A stretch of DNA of 64,000 bases, from contig NZ_WBZB01000004.1 in assembly GCF_009017255.1 (NCBI RefSeq), forward strand, positions 124,001-188,000, given 5' to 3'. This document shows positions 25,907 to 34,330 of the stretch, piece after piece. Position 1 is the stretch's first letter. Every line of letters begins with the position of its first letter. The translations under genes and the position numbers were made by a program. The stretch is from Alkaliphilus serpentinus. GTDB lineage: Bacteria > Bacillota > Clostridia > Peptostreptococcales > Natronincolaceae. Under the pieces are notes generated by a model. That model ran no database searches, was not told the DNA's origin, and was given only the letters and a program-made list of their open reading frames with translations.

Positions 25907-26680
25907 TTATTTAAACTGAGGCTTTCTTTTTTCTAAGAAGGCCTTCATTCCCTCCCTTTGATCCTCATGGGCGAAGGACAAAGCAAACAAATTCCCTTCC
26001 AATAAATTGCCATTTTCCATATTCATACTATAGCCATTATTTATGGCTATTTTGGAGTATTTAATTGCTACCCCGCTATTACCTGCCACCTTCTTAGCCA
26101 TTTCAATTGCTGTTATCATCAATTCCTCAGGTTGACACACCTTATTTACAAGCCCAATTTCAAAGGCTTCCTTTGCTCCAATAATTTCACCAGTGAAAAT
26201 AAGCTCCTTAGCCTTGGCTATACCCACTATCTGTGGAAGCCTTTGGGTACCTGCAAAGCCAGGAGTAGTCCCTAACCCTACCTCTGGTTGACCAAACTTT
26301 GCCTTTTCTGAGGCTATTCTAATATCACAGGCCATTGCCAGTTCACATCCACCACCTAAGGCAAATCCATTGACTGCTGCTATTACTGGAATGTCTAGGT
26401 TCTCTATTCTAGAAAAGATATCCTGACCCTCTTTTGCAAAGACTCTTGCTTCCTCTGATGTCATTATGGACATAGCCTCTATATCTGCTCCAGCGGCAAA
26501 GGCCTTACCCTCCCCGGTGATAATTAAAACCTTTATACTATCTTTTAATACTGTGTCTAAAAATCCTCCAAGCTCCATAAGCATATCATTGTTAATGGAA
26601 TTTAAAACATTACTCCTATTTAATGTAAGTATACCAATTTGATCATCCAAAACCTCATATTTAATAGTTTGATACTCCAT
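25907..26680 (-). CDS. crt: Enoyl-CoA hydratase/crotonase
   Basis: Crotonase-fold enzyme dehydrating or hydrating short-chain 3-hydroxyacyl-CoA. The oxyanion-hole motifs AFAAGADIEAMS (about 62-73) and NGFALGGGCELAMACD (about 104-119), and the catalytic Glu region FGQPEVGLGTTPGFAGTQRL (about 133-152), are intact. Length is 257 residues from the ATG at 26680, which has GGAGGATATTA upstream; a start six codons earlier lacks a ribosome site. With hbd it gives two steps of the butyrate route; the remaining genes (thl, bcd) are not here. Confidence 0.93.
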   Translation of the reverse strand: MEYQTIKYEVLDDQIGILTLNRSNVLNSINNDMLMELGGFLDTVLKDSIKVLIITGEGKAFAAGADIEAMSIMTSEEARVFAKEGQDIFSRIENLDIPVIAAVNGFALGGGCELAMACDIRIASEKAKFGQPEVGLGTTPGFAGTQRLPQIVGIAKAKELIFTGEIIGAKEAFEIGLVNKVCQPEELMITAIEMAKKVAGNSGVAIKYSKIAINNGYSMNMENGNLLEGNLFALSFAHEDQREGMKAFLEKRKPQFK

Positions 26681-26878
26681 TATAATAATATCCTCCATTC
26701 ATTGTAAATTTTTGATTACATGGTATATTATACTATAAAACAATTTAGTTATAAAAGGATAATTCATGGAACAAGGATATAATTGATGTTTAAATTTCTT
26801 CAATGGCTTCTTTTGGTGGTTTTATATTTTCTCTATTTCAAATATAATAGTTTTATAGAGATACAAAGGAGTACTAAT

Positions 26879-27511
26879 ATGAACATCATACAAGACATAA
26901 AAAAAGCCATAACTAATAGACCATCAAAGATTTTAGATGTGAAGAATCATTATTCTGTTTTAATTCCCATTATTGAAAATAACGGTGAGCTCTGTATTTT
27001 ATTTCAAGTTAGAGCCCACCATCTCCAGCATCAACCAGGGGAAATTTGCTTTCCAGGTGGAAGAATAGAGAATAATGAAAAACCCCAGGACACAGCCATT
27101 AGAGAATCAATGGAGGAGCTGAATGTATCAAATGAAAATATTGATTTGATAGGTGTCCTAGATACCTTGGTGACCCCCTTCAATTCCATTATCTATTCTT
27201 TTTGTGGCCTTATAAAAGATATCAAGGTGAAGGATATTCATTTTAATCCCCATGAAGTGAATTCTCTTTTTACAGTTCCTGTTAAAGAGTTATTGATTCA
27301 AAAACCATTAATACATGATGTAAAAATGATTCTAAGACCCAATGAAGATTTCCCTTACTATCTAGTTGAGCAAGGCTATCAGTATGAATGGAAAAGTGGT
27401 AATTATCCAGTATTCTTTTTTAAGTATCAGAATTATGTTATATGGGGAATAACCGCTAAGCTTTTAAATAGTTTTCTAAATGTAGTAGAGGATTATGATA
27501 TAAAAATATAA
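26879..27511 (+). CDS. Nudix hydrolase, CoA pyrophosphatase type
   Basis: A 210-residue Nudix protein. The Nudix box spans about 61-83 with GGRIENNE and RESMEEL at the canonical spacing. The preceding LFQVRAHHLQHQPGEICFP carries the UPF0035/CoA pyrophosphatase signature, so it likely hydrolyses CoA or acyl-CoA derivatives. The ATG at 26879 is chosen because AAAGGAG lies eight bases upstream; the longer ORF would add a hydrophobic 32-residue leader unlike the family. It is divergent from crt. Confidence 0.88.
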   Translation: MNIIQDIKKAITNRPSKILDVKNHYSVLIPIIENNGELCILFQVRAHHLQHQPGEICFPGGRIENNEKPQDTAIRESMEELNVSNENIDLIGVLDTLVTPFNSIIYSFCGLIKDIKVKDIHFNPHEVNSLFTVPVKELLIQKPLIHDVKMILRPNEDFPYYLVEQGYQYEWKSGNYPVFFFKYQNYVIWGITAKLLNSFLNVVEDYDIKI

Positions 27512-27777
27512 CCCAATGCATAAGTATTGGGTGAGGTTATCGAAAAACCCCTATATTTTATACTGAGAAATTGGCTCTCGGTCAAAAGGCAGGATGAACT
27601 CAAAAATTACAGGTGTTTTCAAAACTCACCTTCGGCTCAGACATTGAAAACACTCATCTGTAATTTTCTCCTTCTTTTTTTCTTATCTCCGCAGATTTCT
27701 CATTATTTAAGAACATAGGGGTTTTAATATAGTTTTATACTTTTTCGATGGTCTGACCCAATGCATAAGTATTGGGT
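27511..27777. mobile_element. MITE-like palindromic element bounded by 22-bp direct repeats
   Basis: An exact 22-bp sequence (acccaatgcataagtattgg plus gt) occurs at 27511-27532 and again at 27756-27777. Each copy is a seven-bp stem-loop. The 223 bp between them fold as a long imperfect palindrome: atcgaaaaa near both ends in inverted orientation, AAACCCCTAT against ATAGGGGTTT, GAGAAAT against ATTTCTC, and a central AAAATTACAG(G)TGTTTTCA against TGAAAACACTCATCTGTAATTTT (arms quoted only in part). This looks like a nonautonomous element inserted into a terminator with target duplication, or a duplicated terminator enclosing a hairpin element. A 63-codon ORF inside has no ribosome site and I do not call it. 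Confidence 0.65.
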
Positions 27778-27859
27778 TGTTTATTATATTCTCTTGGTCA
27801 AAGTACATATGTATGCTAATGTTAACTGTCTCGTTCACTTGTTTCAATTCTCAATTTCA

Positions 27860-28357
27860 TTATGGATTGTCTCCCACTGGTTCTTCTAAAACGCTGAAAA
27901 CCTCCACAAAATCTTCTAGTTGTGATGAATCGAATCGAAAATAATAGCCTTCAATAAAGATATGATTTTCTTTAACCAGCCCAAAGTAACTTTCCCCATC
28001 ATTAAAGTAAAAGTTAATTGGCCCGATAATCTCTTTATTTGCATCTTCAGCAGCTATTGTGTCTTCAACATGGTAGCTAAATATTTTCTCCACTAAGCTA
28101 GTAATTTCTTCTCTTTCGGTAATTCCACCTATGACATCATTATCTGTATTCTTTAATTCTATCATAATTGCTTCTGATAACTGCAGACGAAGATCTTCTT
28201 CAGTAAGGTAACTAAAATCCTCTGAGATTTCATCTTCCTCTACTGTATCCCCTTCCTCCACAACATCATTCTGGGAGTCCCTTTGGCAGCCCATAAAGGC
28301 TATAGCTGAGATAATTAATAAGAATAATAATAAGGACTTAAACCTATTCAACTTCAA
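27860..28357 (-). CDS. Hypothetical acidic lipoprotein
   Basis: A 165-residue protein with a clear lipoprotein signal (basic MKLNRFK, hydrophobic core, lipobox FMGC with Cys at about 24). An acidic spacer (DVVEEGDTVEEDEISEDF) precedes a soluble domain of about 110 residues containing EEDLRLQLSEAIM and NFYFNDGESYFGLVKEN. No family recognised. The TTG start at 28357 is supported by AGGTGGGTGA directly upstream. It is convergent with the Nudix gene across the palindromic element and is probably expressed alone. Confidence 0.7.
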   Translation of the reverse strand: MKLNRFKSLLLFLLIISAIAFMGCQRDSQNDVVEEGDTVEEDEISEDFSYLTEEDLRLQLSEAIMIELKNTDNDVIGGITEREEITSLVEKIFSYHVEDTIAAEDANKEIIGPINFYFNDGESYFGLVKENHIFIEGYYFRFDSSQLEDFVEVFSVLEEPVGDNP

Positions 28358-28455
28358 TCACCCACCTGTTGTGTTTATTACTTATAAAGAAACTCATCCC
28401 TTTATAACATGTTAAGGATGTATGTAATCCAATTTATATATTATATCACACTTAG

Positions 28456-28617
28456 TCATATAATTGCATAGGAATGATAGCCTGATAAAATGGTGTTTAC
28501 ACCTATATAGGTAAAAAGAATGGAAGCAAAGCCTAAAATAGCAAACCAAGCTGTTTTTTTATCTCTCCAACCCCTCCGTAGCCTTAAATGTAAATATACT
28601 GCTACTATTCTAAGTAT
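28456..28617 (-). pseudogene. C-terminal remnant of ccsB/resC (cytochrome c assembly)
   Basis: Fifty-three codons in one minus-strand frame read [18 protein letters not shown], then [19 protein letters not shown], ending GYHSYAII and a TGA. This is the typical C-terminus of CcsB/ResC system II cytochrome c biogenesis proteins (family end: LRRGWRGRRAAWLAILGFA, then GVN and HSYA). An in-frame stop lies just upstream and there is no start or ribosome site. It is an isolated 3' fragment; the rest of the gene and its partner resB are absent from the window. The flanking 395-bp gap has no other gene. Confidence 0.8.
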
Positions 28618-28752
28618 TTAATAGTATAAGATATAAATCAAAAATTATTTATACTATAGGTTAATTTAAAAGTTTTTTCAGATATAAGTTCTGATAGGAG
28701 CATATATTTTAATAGATTAGTACTGTATTCATATATTTAAGGAGAGATCAAA

Positions 28753-30486
28753 ATGATAACTAAACCTACAATGACCAATAACCCAACACCTCAAGAACGC
28801 TACAAACTATTAAAAACTGCTTTAATTGAAAATAGAAGGCCAGAAGACTTCGATAATATTATCGAGTTATTGGGTCCCCCTGGTGAGATTACAACAATTC
28901 TACCAGCTGGATCCTGTAAAAATATTAAGGTAGCTATACTAGGTGGAGGGTTAGCGGGCCTTTCTGCAGCCTTTGAACTGAGAAAGCTAGGCTTTAATAT
29001 CACAATTTTTGAAGGAGAGGAAGATCGTGTTGGCGGTAGGGTATATACCCATTATTTTGATAAGGTGAAAAATCTTTATGGTGAGTTGGGTCCCATGAGA
29101 ATTCCCGTTAGTCACGAAACAACTTGGCATTACATAGATTTGTTTGGTTTAAAAACCCGGCCATTTGCCCAAACCAATATAAATACCTTTCATTATGTAA
29201 TGGATACTAGGGTTAGAAATAGGCCAGAGGCGGTGCAAAAATACATTTATCCCTTTTTTGATATGACCAGAGAAGAAAGGTCCAAAGAATGGCCTCAGCT
29301 TGAAGCAGAAGGCCTTGAAGAGTATCTACTAAAAATGAGCCCTAAAATAAGGAGGGAAATTCTAGAGATTAAAGAGGTATATTCAGAGGAAATTGTTTAT
29401 GCTGATTCTTTAAATGTAAAGGAAAAATTGGAGGTTTCGGGGCTGAGTCAAGGTGCAATATCCATGCTAAGCAGTGTTAATCCCTTTATAGGTGCCTTCC
29501 TATATAATAGCTACTTTGAAATTTTACATGAAATATACCCCCTCAGCTTTACTTACCTATATGAAATAATCGGAGGAATGGTAAATCTTCCAAAATCCTT
29601 ATTGAGTTCCTTATTAAATGACTTCCCAAAGGAATACTCTTTTATTTCCCAAGGGGATATTGGTAAAATTTTTTGGCGACCCGGACATGGGGTAGTAGGA
29701 ATTCATCAGAATGAAAGAAATCACTCTATCGGCATCAGCTACAAAGTATCAGCAAGTGGTATAGAAGGTACAGATTACTTCGATTACGTCATCTGTGCCC
29801 TTCCCTTTTCTAATCTTAGGCTTATCAATCTAAATCCTCTATTTTCAACCAAAAAAATGGAAGCCATCAGACAAATTAACCTATCGGCGGCTCAGAAAAC
29901 CATCCTCTTATGTAATTATCGATTTTGGGAAATGGGATTACCAGATGAAAGGATTCTTGGAGGAGGATCTACCACCGATATGGTTATTAATACAATTTGG
30001 TACCCCTCCAATGGAAGAGAAAAAAATGAGGGATACATCAACATGGGTCCTTTCCAATCACCTGCCTGTAAATGGTCTTTTCATAAAGGCTATAACCCAT
30101 ATCAGCCAGGAGTTATTACTGGCAGCTATAATTGGACTCAGGATGCAGTTAGGCTAGGAAACTTCCCAGAATCCCACAGAATTGAAATTATTAAGGAACA
30201 GGTTGAAAAGGTTCATGGTCTACCATTTAATAGTTTAGACTCTATAGTACTGGATTCTAAGAGCCTTTTATGGAATAATCATCCTTGGTCATTGGGGGGG
30301 GTAACCTTTTATATGCCTCAACAAAAGGTTGATTTTTCAAAGGTAGCTATAGCGGCTGAGTACAATAATCGATTATTTTTTGCTGGAGAGCATGTTTCAG
30401 TGTCTAGGAGTTGGATGCAGGGGGCTTTACAAAGTGGAATGCTGGCAGCCAATAGCATCGCAAGGTTCTGTAAGGTGTATCGATAA
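28753..30486 (+). CDS. Flavin amine oxidase (monoamine/L-amino acid oxidase family)
   Basis: A 577-residue FAD enzyme. The dinucleotide motif VAILGGGLAGLSAAFELRK (about 57-75) leads into FEGEEDRVGGRVYTHY, the GG motif of amine oxidases. The substrate side has LGPMRIPVSH, and the C-terminal FAD site has LFFAGEHVSVSRSWMQGAL (about 540-558). It likely deaminates an amine or amino acid; the substrate is not assignable. It starts after AAGGAGAG and reads plus, against the main trend. A roughly 55-residue N-terminal extension before the FAD fold is longer than in many relatives. Confidence 0.88.
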   Translation: MITKPTMTNNPTPQERYKLLKTALIENRRPEDFDNIIELLGPPGEITTILPAGSCKNIKVAILGGGLAGLSAAFELRKLGFNITIFEGEEDRVGGRVYTHYFDKVKNLYGELGPMRIPVSHETTWHYIDLFGLKTRPFAQTNINTFHYVMDTRVRNRPEAVQKYIYPFFDMTREERSKEWPQLEAEGLEEYLLKMSPKIRREILEIKEVYSEEIVYADSLNVKEKLEVSGLSQGAISMLSSVNPFIGAFLYNSYFEILHEIYPLSFTYLYEIIGGMVNLPKSLLSSLLNDFPKEYSFISQGDIGKIFWRPGHGVVGIHQNERNHSIGISYKVSASGIEGTDYFDYVICALPFSNLRLINLNPLFSTKKMEAIRQINLSAAQKTILLCNYRFWEMGLPDERILGGGSTTDMVINTIWYPSNGREKNEGYINMGPFQSPACKWSFHKGYNPYQPGVITGSYNWTQDAVRLGNFPESHRIEIIKEQVEKVHGLPFNSLDSIVLDSKSLLWNNHPWSLGGVTFYMPQQKVDFSKVAIAAEYNNRLFFAGEHVSVSRSWMQGALQSGMLAANSIARFCKVYR

Positions 30487-30561
30487 TAAATAACTGTAAC
30501 AAAGATGCCACCTAAAGTCATAAAATATTATATATCACCTTAGTTGAAATGGGGGGCTTTA

Positions 30562-30828
30562 ATGGCTAACTACCAGAAGGAAGTACTAACACTATTAGCA
30601 TCCGATGTATTTACTCAATTATTAACCTCTAAAAATCTTCAAATAGCTCAATTAAATGCTGCAATCTCACTGCTAATAAAAAGCCGTATACCCTTTAATT
30701 TAGAGTATAGTCCGGGTACAAGAAGATTGGCAGCTTCAGCTCAGCTTAAAATCTTTATTACTCCTAGTATCAATTTGGATTTTATCATCAGTATAGGTGA
30801 AGGTGGGGGGGTTTTTAGTACTATCTAA
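30562..30828 (+). CDS. Small hypothetical protein after the amine oxidase
   Basis: An 88-residue protein starting MANYQKEVLTLLASDVFTQL. The ATG is preceded by a run of six G residues that serves as the ribosome site; a TTG six codons upstream is less likely. It shows an N-terminal amphipathic helical half and a C-terminal strand-rich part (LKIFITPSINLDFIISIGEG). No signal peptide. It lies 75 bp after the amine oxidase on the same strand and could be co-expressed. Family not recognised. Confidence 0.6.
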   Translation: MANYQKEVLTLLASDVFTQLLTSKNLQIAQLNAAISLLIKSRIPFNLEYSPGTRRLAASAQLKIFITPSINLDFIISIGEGGGVFSTI

Positions 30829-30882
30829 CCAAGAATATATGATTTTCCATAGTATAAGCCTTAATTAAGGCCTCTATATCCC

Positions 30883-30966
30883 TCAGCCACCACATTCTTT
30901 AGCCTTAGAGCAACCTCCGCTACTTCCTTTACTGCCACCTATCCCAAAGGCTGAAAATTGAAGCAT
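30883..30966 (-). CDS. Candidate 27-residue Gly/Ser/Cys-rich peptide
   Basis: A minus-strand ORF ATG...TGA of 27 codons: hydrophobic start MLQFSAFGIGG, then a tail of Gly, Ser, Lys and two Cys (GCSKAKECGG). GGA is five bases before the ATG, a weak ribosome site. The overlapping frame offers a 15-codon ORF with a better site, which weakens the call. The composition is unlike random AT-rich DNA and resembles either a metal-binding tail or a ribosomally made peptide precursor, but no modifying enzyme is adjacent. Confidence 0.3.
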   Translation of the reverse strand: MLQFSAFGIGGSKGSSGGCSKAKECGG

Positions 30967-31073
30967 TATTTTCCATATGGTATTCCTTTTCTTAAAGTAT
31001 ATAAATTATTCTGTTAGAGATAATAAAAAAGGATAGAGTATCAAAAGAAAAAACATTAGAGAGGAGTATCTTC

Positions 31074-31256
31074 ATGAACCAGTTGAACCAATTAGAATTA
31101 CAAAACTTAAGGCATCTCATTGGTAGCCATCAAACTATGTCTAGAAAGTTAACTGACTATGCTAATCAGTGCCAAGACCCACAAATTAAACAAATGTTTC
31201 AGCAAAGCGCTCAATCAGCTCAACAAAATGTTCAAAGACTAATGACATTCCTATAA
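31074..31256 (+). CDS. CotF-related small spore coat protein
   Basis: A 60-residue Gln-rich helical protein: NLRHLIGSHQTMSRKLTDYA, then CQDPQIKQMFQQSAQSAQQN and a final hydrophobic LMTFL. The pattern of two antiparallel helices with D-P-x-K/L and MFQQSA resembles the N-terminal half of Coat F/ferritin-like spore proteins in Clostridia. It has a GAGAGGAG ribosome site and is followed 19 bp later by a true CotF-domain gene, so they probably work as a pair in the spore coat. Function is by family resemblance. Confidence 0.75.
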   Translation: MNQLNQLELQNLRHLIGSHQTMSRKLTDYANQCQDPQIKQMFQQSAQSAQQNVQRLMTFL

Positions 31257-31275
31257 AAATAGAGGAGGATAACCC

Positions 31276-31530
31276 ATGCAAGAAAAAGATATGGTAAATG
31301 ATGTGCTAAGTATGACTAAGGCAGGTATGAGTGACTATACAAGAGCAATAGGTGAATGCTCCAACCAAAACCTTAGACAAACCCTTCAACAAATGAGAAA
31401 TGGGGATGAGCAGTTTCAATATAACTTATATCAAATTGCAGAACAAAAGAATTATTATAAAGCTGCCCAACCAGCAAATCAACAGGATATGATGCAGGTA
31501 AAAAATCAGTTGAATCAGGGAATGCAATAA
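31276..31530 (+). CDS. CotF-family spore coat protein
   Basis: An 84-residue protein: MQEKDMVNDVLSMTKAGM at the N-terminus, RQTLQQMRNGDEQFQYNLYQ in the middle and KNYYKAAQPAN before a Gln-rich end. This is the compact Coat F domain found in many clostridial spore coat proteins. AGAGGAGG upstream gives a strong ribosome site. It is co-transcribed with the 60-residue gene and ends at the 31535-31553 terminator. Expected in late sporulation in the mother cell; no sigma-K promoter could be assigned with confidence. Confidence 0.85.
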   Translation: MQEKDMVNDVLSMTKAGMSDYTRAIGECSNQNLRQTLQQMRNGDEQFQYNLYQIAEQKNYYKAAQPANQQDMMQVKNQLNQGMQ

Positions 31531-31534
31531 AAAC

Positions 31535-31553
31535 AGGACCTAATATAGGTCCT
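31535..31553 (+). terminator. Terminator after cotF-like gene
   Basis: AGGACCTAATATAGGTCCT forms a six- to seven-bp stem followed by attcttt on the plus strand. It also covers the stop of the convergent xanthine dehydrogenase gene by two bases. Confidence 0.75.
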
Positions 31554-33879
31554 ATTCTTTATCATTTATTGAGGGGTTTTTTTGTAAGTTTAAAAATACC
31601 TTTTCAGGAGTTGCTGGTAGCTCTCTAATTCTTACACCGCATGCATTATATATGGCATCGGTTATGGCAGGTGAAACAGTATTGATTACGACCTCACCTA
31701 TGGACTTAGCTCCGTAGGGGCCAGTCTCATCATAGCCTTCAGCTAATTCAACATGGATGTTGCCAATGTCTCTTCTTGTAGGCAACTTATACTCCATAAA
31801 GGTGTCCGTCATCAATCTTCCTGCTTCACTATATTTTACCTCTTCAAATAATGCCATTCCAATTCCTTGGACAATACCACCCTCTGCTTGAATTTTAGCC
31901 AGCATAGGATTTATTGGAGTACCACAATCAACTACACCGATAAAATCTATCAGATTAACCTTTCCTGTTTCCAAATCTACCTCAACCTCAGCAAAACCTG
32001 CCATATATGGAGGAGCCGCCTTCTTTGGTACAAAGGATCCTGTGGTAATTAGCTGCTGATGAAGAATATTATAGGTGATTTTCTGAGAGAAATCCTTAAG
32101 ACTTATGGATTCCCCATTATCAATTCGGGTAATATTTTTTCCGTCAAACTGAATATTTTCTTCTTGGGTTTTAAAGTATTCAGCACTTAATTGTATAATC
32201 TCTGCCTTCATATTTTCAGCTGCCTTTATCACTGCGTTCCCTGTAGTATAGGTGGTGCTAGAGGCATAGGCCCCACTATCGAAGGGGGTTACATCAGTAT
32301 CTGAGGCATAAACGTTAATGGTCTCGGTTTCTACACCAAGGGTTTCAGCAGCTATTTGTGCCAATATGGTGTCACTTCCTGTACCGATATCTGTGGCTCC
32401 GGTTAAAAGGGTAAAGAAACCATCATCATTAAGCTTAAGGGTTGCAGAAGCCATATCTATGTTGGGTAAACCAGAACCCTGTTGGGCAATGGCCATTCCT
32501 ACCCCCCTTACCTTTGTTGAGCTGATTCTTTCAGATGGATACTTACTATCCCAGTTGATCAGTTCCTTACCTCGTTTAACACAGTATTCAAGCATACAAC
32601 TATCCATAGGAATAGGCTCAGGACCTGCACCTTTAGTAATCATATTATATAAAGGTGTGGTTTCACCCTTCTTAATCATATTCATTTCTCTAATCTCAAC
32701 AGGATCCATATTGAGCTCCTTGGCCAGCTCGTTGATTGTTGATTCTAAGGCAAAGGTTCCTTGGGTTACTCCAAAACCCCTTAGGGCTCCGCCTGGGACA
32801 TGATTTGTGTATACTGCCTTACCAGAAAATTTACAGGCTTCCACCTTGTTGTAAAGGGTTAATACCTTTTTTCCCGCTGCCGAAAAGGTGGTTTGAGCAT
32901 GTTCTCCATAGGCCCCAGTGTCGGAAATTCCGTCTATTTCAATGGCTTTTATTCTGCCATCCTTGGTAGCGCCAACAGTGATGTGAAATCTCATTTGATG
33001 CCTTGATGTGGTTCCTCTAAAAACCTCTTTTCTTGAATAGACAATTTTAGCAGGTTTCCCTGTCTTTAATGTTACCAAAGCAGGATAGAATTCTGAATGG
33101 GCTGTTTGCTTAGAGCCAAAGCCTCCACCAATTCGTGGCTTAATTACCCTGATCTTATTGGTAGGGAAATCTAAGGCATTTGCTAAGATTCTTCTTACAT
33201 GAAAGGGAATTTGGGTTGATGTAACCACTACCAAACGATCATATTCATCTAAATAGGTATAGGTTCTTTGGGTTTCCATCATTCCTTGGGCTTGGGCTTG
33301 TGTCTTAAAGGTTCTTCTTAATACAATATCGCTTTCTTCCAGGGCCTTTTCTAGATTTCCTAGGGATAAATCTACTTTACATACAGTATTTCGTTCTCTA
33401 TCAAAGCCTACATCTAGCTTGGAGAAAATATCCTTTTCGGGGTGAACTAAGATTCCACACTCCTCAGCCTTCTCATAATCTAGAACTGGTTCTAAAATTT
33501 CGTACTCTACCTTTATAAGCCTCATAGCCTTGTTGGCAGTCTTTTCATTTACAGCTGCCACTATAGCAACATCATCCCCAACGTGTCTTACATATTCATC
33601 TAATAAAAACTTATCATAGGGAGACAGCTCTGGATAGCATTGTCCTGCCCTAGTAAAGGGTTTTCTGATGATATTTTCGTGGGTAAAGATACATTCAACT
33701 CCTGGAACCTTTTCGGCAATGGATGTGTTGATCTTCTTAATTCTAGCAAAGGCATGGGGACTTCTTAACACCTTTACAATTAAGGCATCCTTTGGAGCCA
33801 AATCATCTGTATATACTGGTCTACCCTTTATCAAGGCCATTCCATCCTTTTTATTTATAGAGCTTTTAACCTCTTTCAT
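31552..33879 (-). CDS. xdhA: Xanthine dehydrogenase, molybdenum-binding subunit
   Basis: The large catalytic subunit (775 residues) of a molybdenum hydroxylase oxidising xanthine or hypoxanthine. The aldehyde oxidase/xanthine dehydrogenase a/b hammerhead lies at about 20-125. The molybdopterin domain follows: IGGGFGSKQTAHSEFYPAL (about 252-270), GALRGFGVTQGTFALES, and GAKSIGEVVIN (about 727-737) with the catalytic Glu. QAEGGIVQGIGMALFEE is also present. It overlaps the iron-sulfur gene by 14 bases, the usual coupling. The substrate is read from the adjacent NCS2 permease; a nicotinate or other hydroxylase cannot be wholly excluded. Confidence 0.92.
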   Translation of the reverse strand: MKEVKSSINKKDGMALIKGRPVYTDDLAPKDALIVKVLRSPHAFARIKKINTSIAEKVPGVECIFTHENIIRKPFTRAGQCYPELSPYDKFLLDEYVRHVGDDVAIVAAVNEKTANKAMRLIKVEYEILEPVLDYEKAEECGILVHPEKDIFSKLDVGFDRERNTVCKVDLSLGNLEKALEESDIVLRRTFKTQAQAQGMMETQRTYTYLDEYDRLVVVTSTQIPFHVRRILANALDFPTNKIRVIKPRIGGGFGSKQTAHSEFYPALVTLKTGKPAKIVYSRKEVFRGTTSRHQMRFHITVGATKDGRIKAIEIDGISDTGAYGEHAQTTFSAAGKKVLTLYNKVEACKFSGKAVYTNHVPGGALRGFGVTQGTFALESTINELAKELNMDPVEIREMNMIKKGETTPLYNMITKGAGPEPIPMDSCMLEYCVKRGKELINWDSKYPSERISSTKVRGVGMAIAQQGSGLPNIDMASATLKLNDDGFFTLLTGATDIGTGSDTILAQIAAETLGVETETINVYASDTDVTPFDSGAYASSTTYTTGNAVIKAAENMKAEIIQLSAEYFKTQEENIQFDGKNITRIDNGESISLKDFSQKITYNILHQQLITTGSFVPKKAAPPYMAGFAEVEVDLETGKVNLIDFIGVVDCGTPINPMLAKIQAEGGIVQGIGMALFEEVKYSEAGRLMTDTFMEYKLPTRRDIGNIHVELAEGYDETGPYGAKSIGEVVINTVSPAITDAIYNACGVRIRELPATPEKVFLNLQKNPSINDKE

Positions 33880-34330
33880 TCTTCTTCGCCTCCATATACC
33901 TCTTGATGGCCCTTAATTGTCCTGAATATCCCGTACATCTGCATAGATTTCCATTTAAATAATGAAGGATTTCCTCATCTGTGGGTTCTTTTATGCACCT
34001 TTCTAAGTATAATATACTCATTATAGTGCCAGAACTACAATATCCACATTGGTCTACACCCTCAGATATTAAATAGTTGCCGATCCTTTCAGCCTCAGAT
34101 TGAACTCCTTCAATGGTGGTTATCTCACAACCATCAGCCTTAGCTGCTAAAACAACACAGGACAATACCGCCTTTCCATCTAGATGTATTGTACAAACTC
34201 CACAGGTTCCTGTATCACATCCCTGCTTAACGGCTAAATATCCATTGCTACGTAAAACATCTATTAAAAAATCGTCGGGTTGGATTTCAAAGGATTTTGT
34301 TACCCCGTTAATCTTCACTTTTATTGTCAT
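33866..34330 (-). CDS. xdhC: Xanthine dehydrogenase, [2Fe-2S] subunit
   Basis: A 154-residue electron-transfer subunit with two [2Fe-2S] clusters. The plant-ferredoxin-type site is GCDTGTCGVCTIHLDGKAVL (about 38-57) and the second helical-domain site has CGYCSSGTIMS (about 97) with NLCRCTGYSGQLRAIKRY (about 131). All eight cysteines are present. The start overlaps the FAD subunit gene by 23 bases and the stop overlaps the Mo subunit gene, so all three are translated together. Confidence 0.95.
   Translation of the reverse strand: MTIKVKINGVTKSFEIQPDDFLIDVLRSNGYLAVKQGCDTGTCGVCTIHLDGKAVLSCVVLAAKADGCEITTIEGVQSEAERIGNYLISEGVDQCGYCSSGTIMSILYLERCIKEPTDEEILHYLNGNLCRCTGYSGQLRAIKRYMEAKKNERG

Noticed and set aside
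27527-27718. 63-codon plus-strand ORF inside the palindromic element
   Set aside because: No ribosome site; it is a by-product of the hairpin element and not a protein-like sequence.
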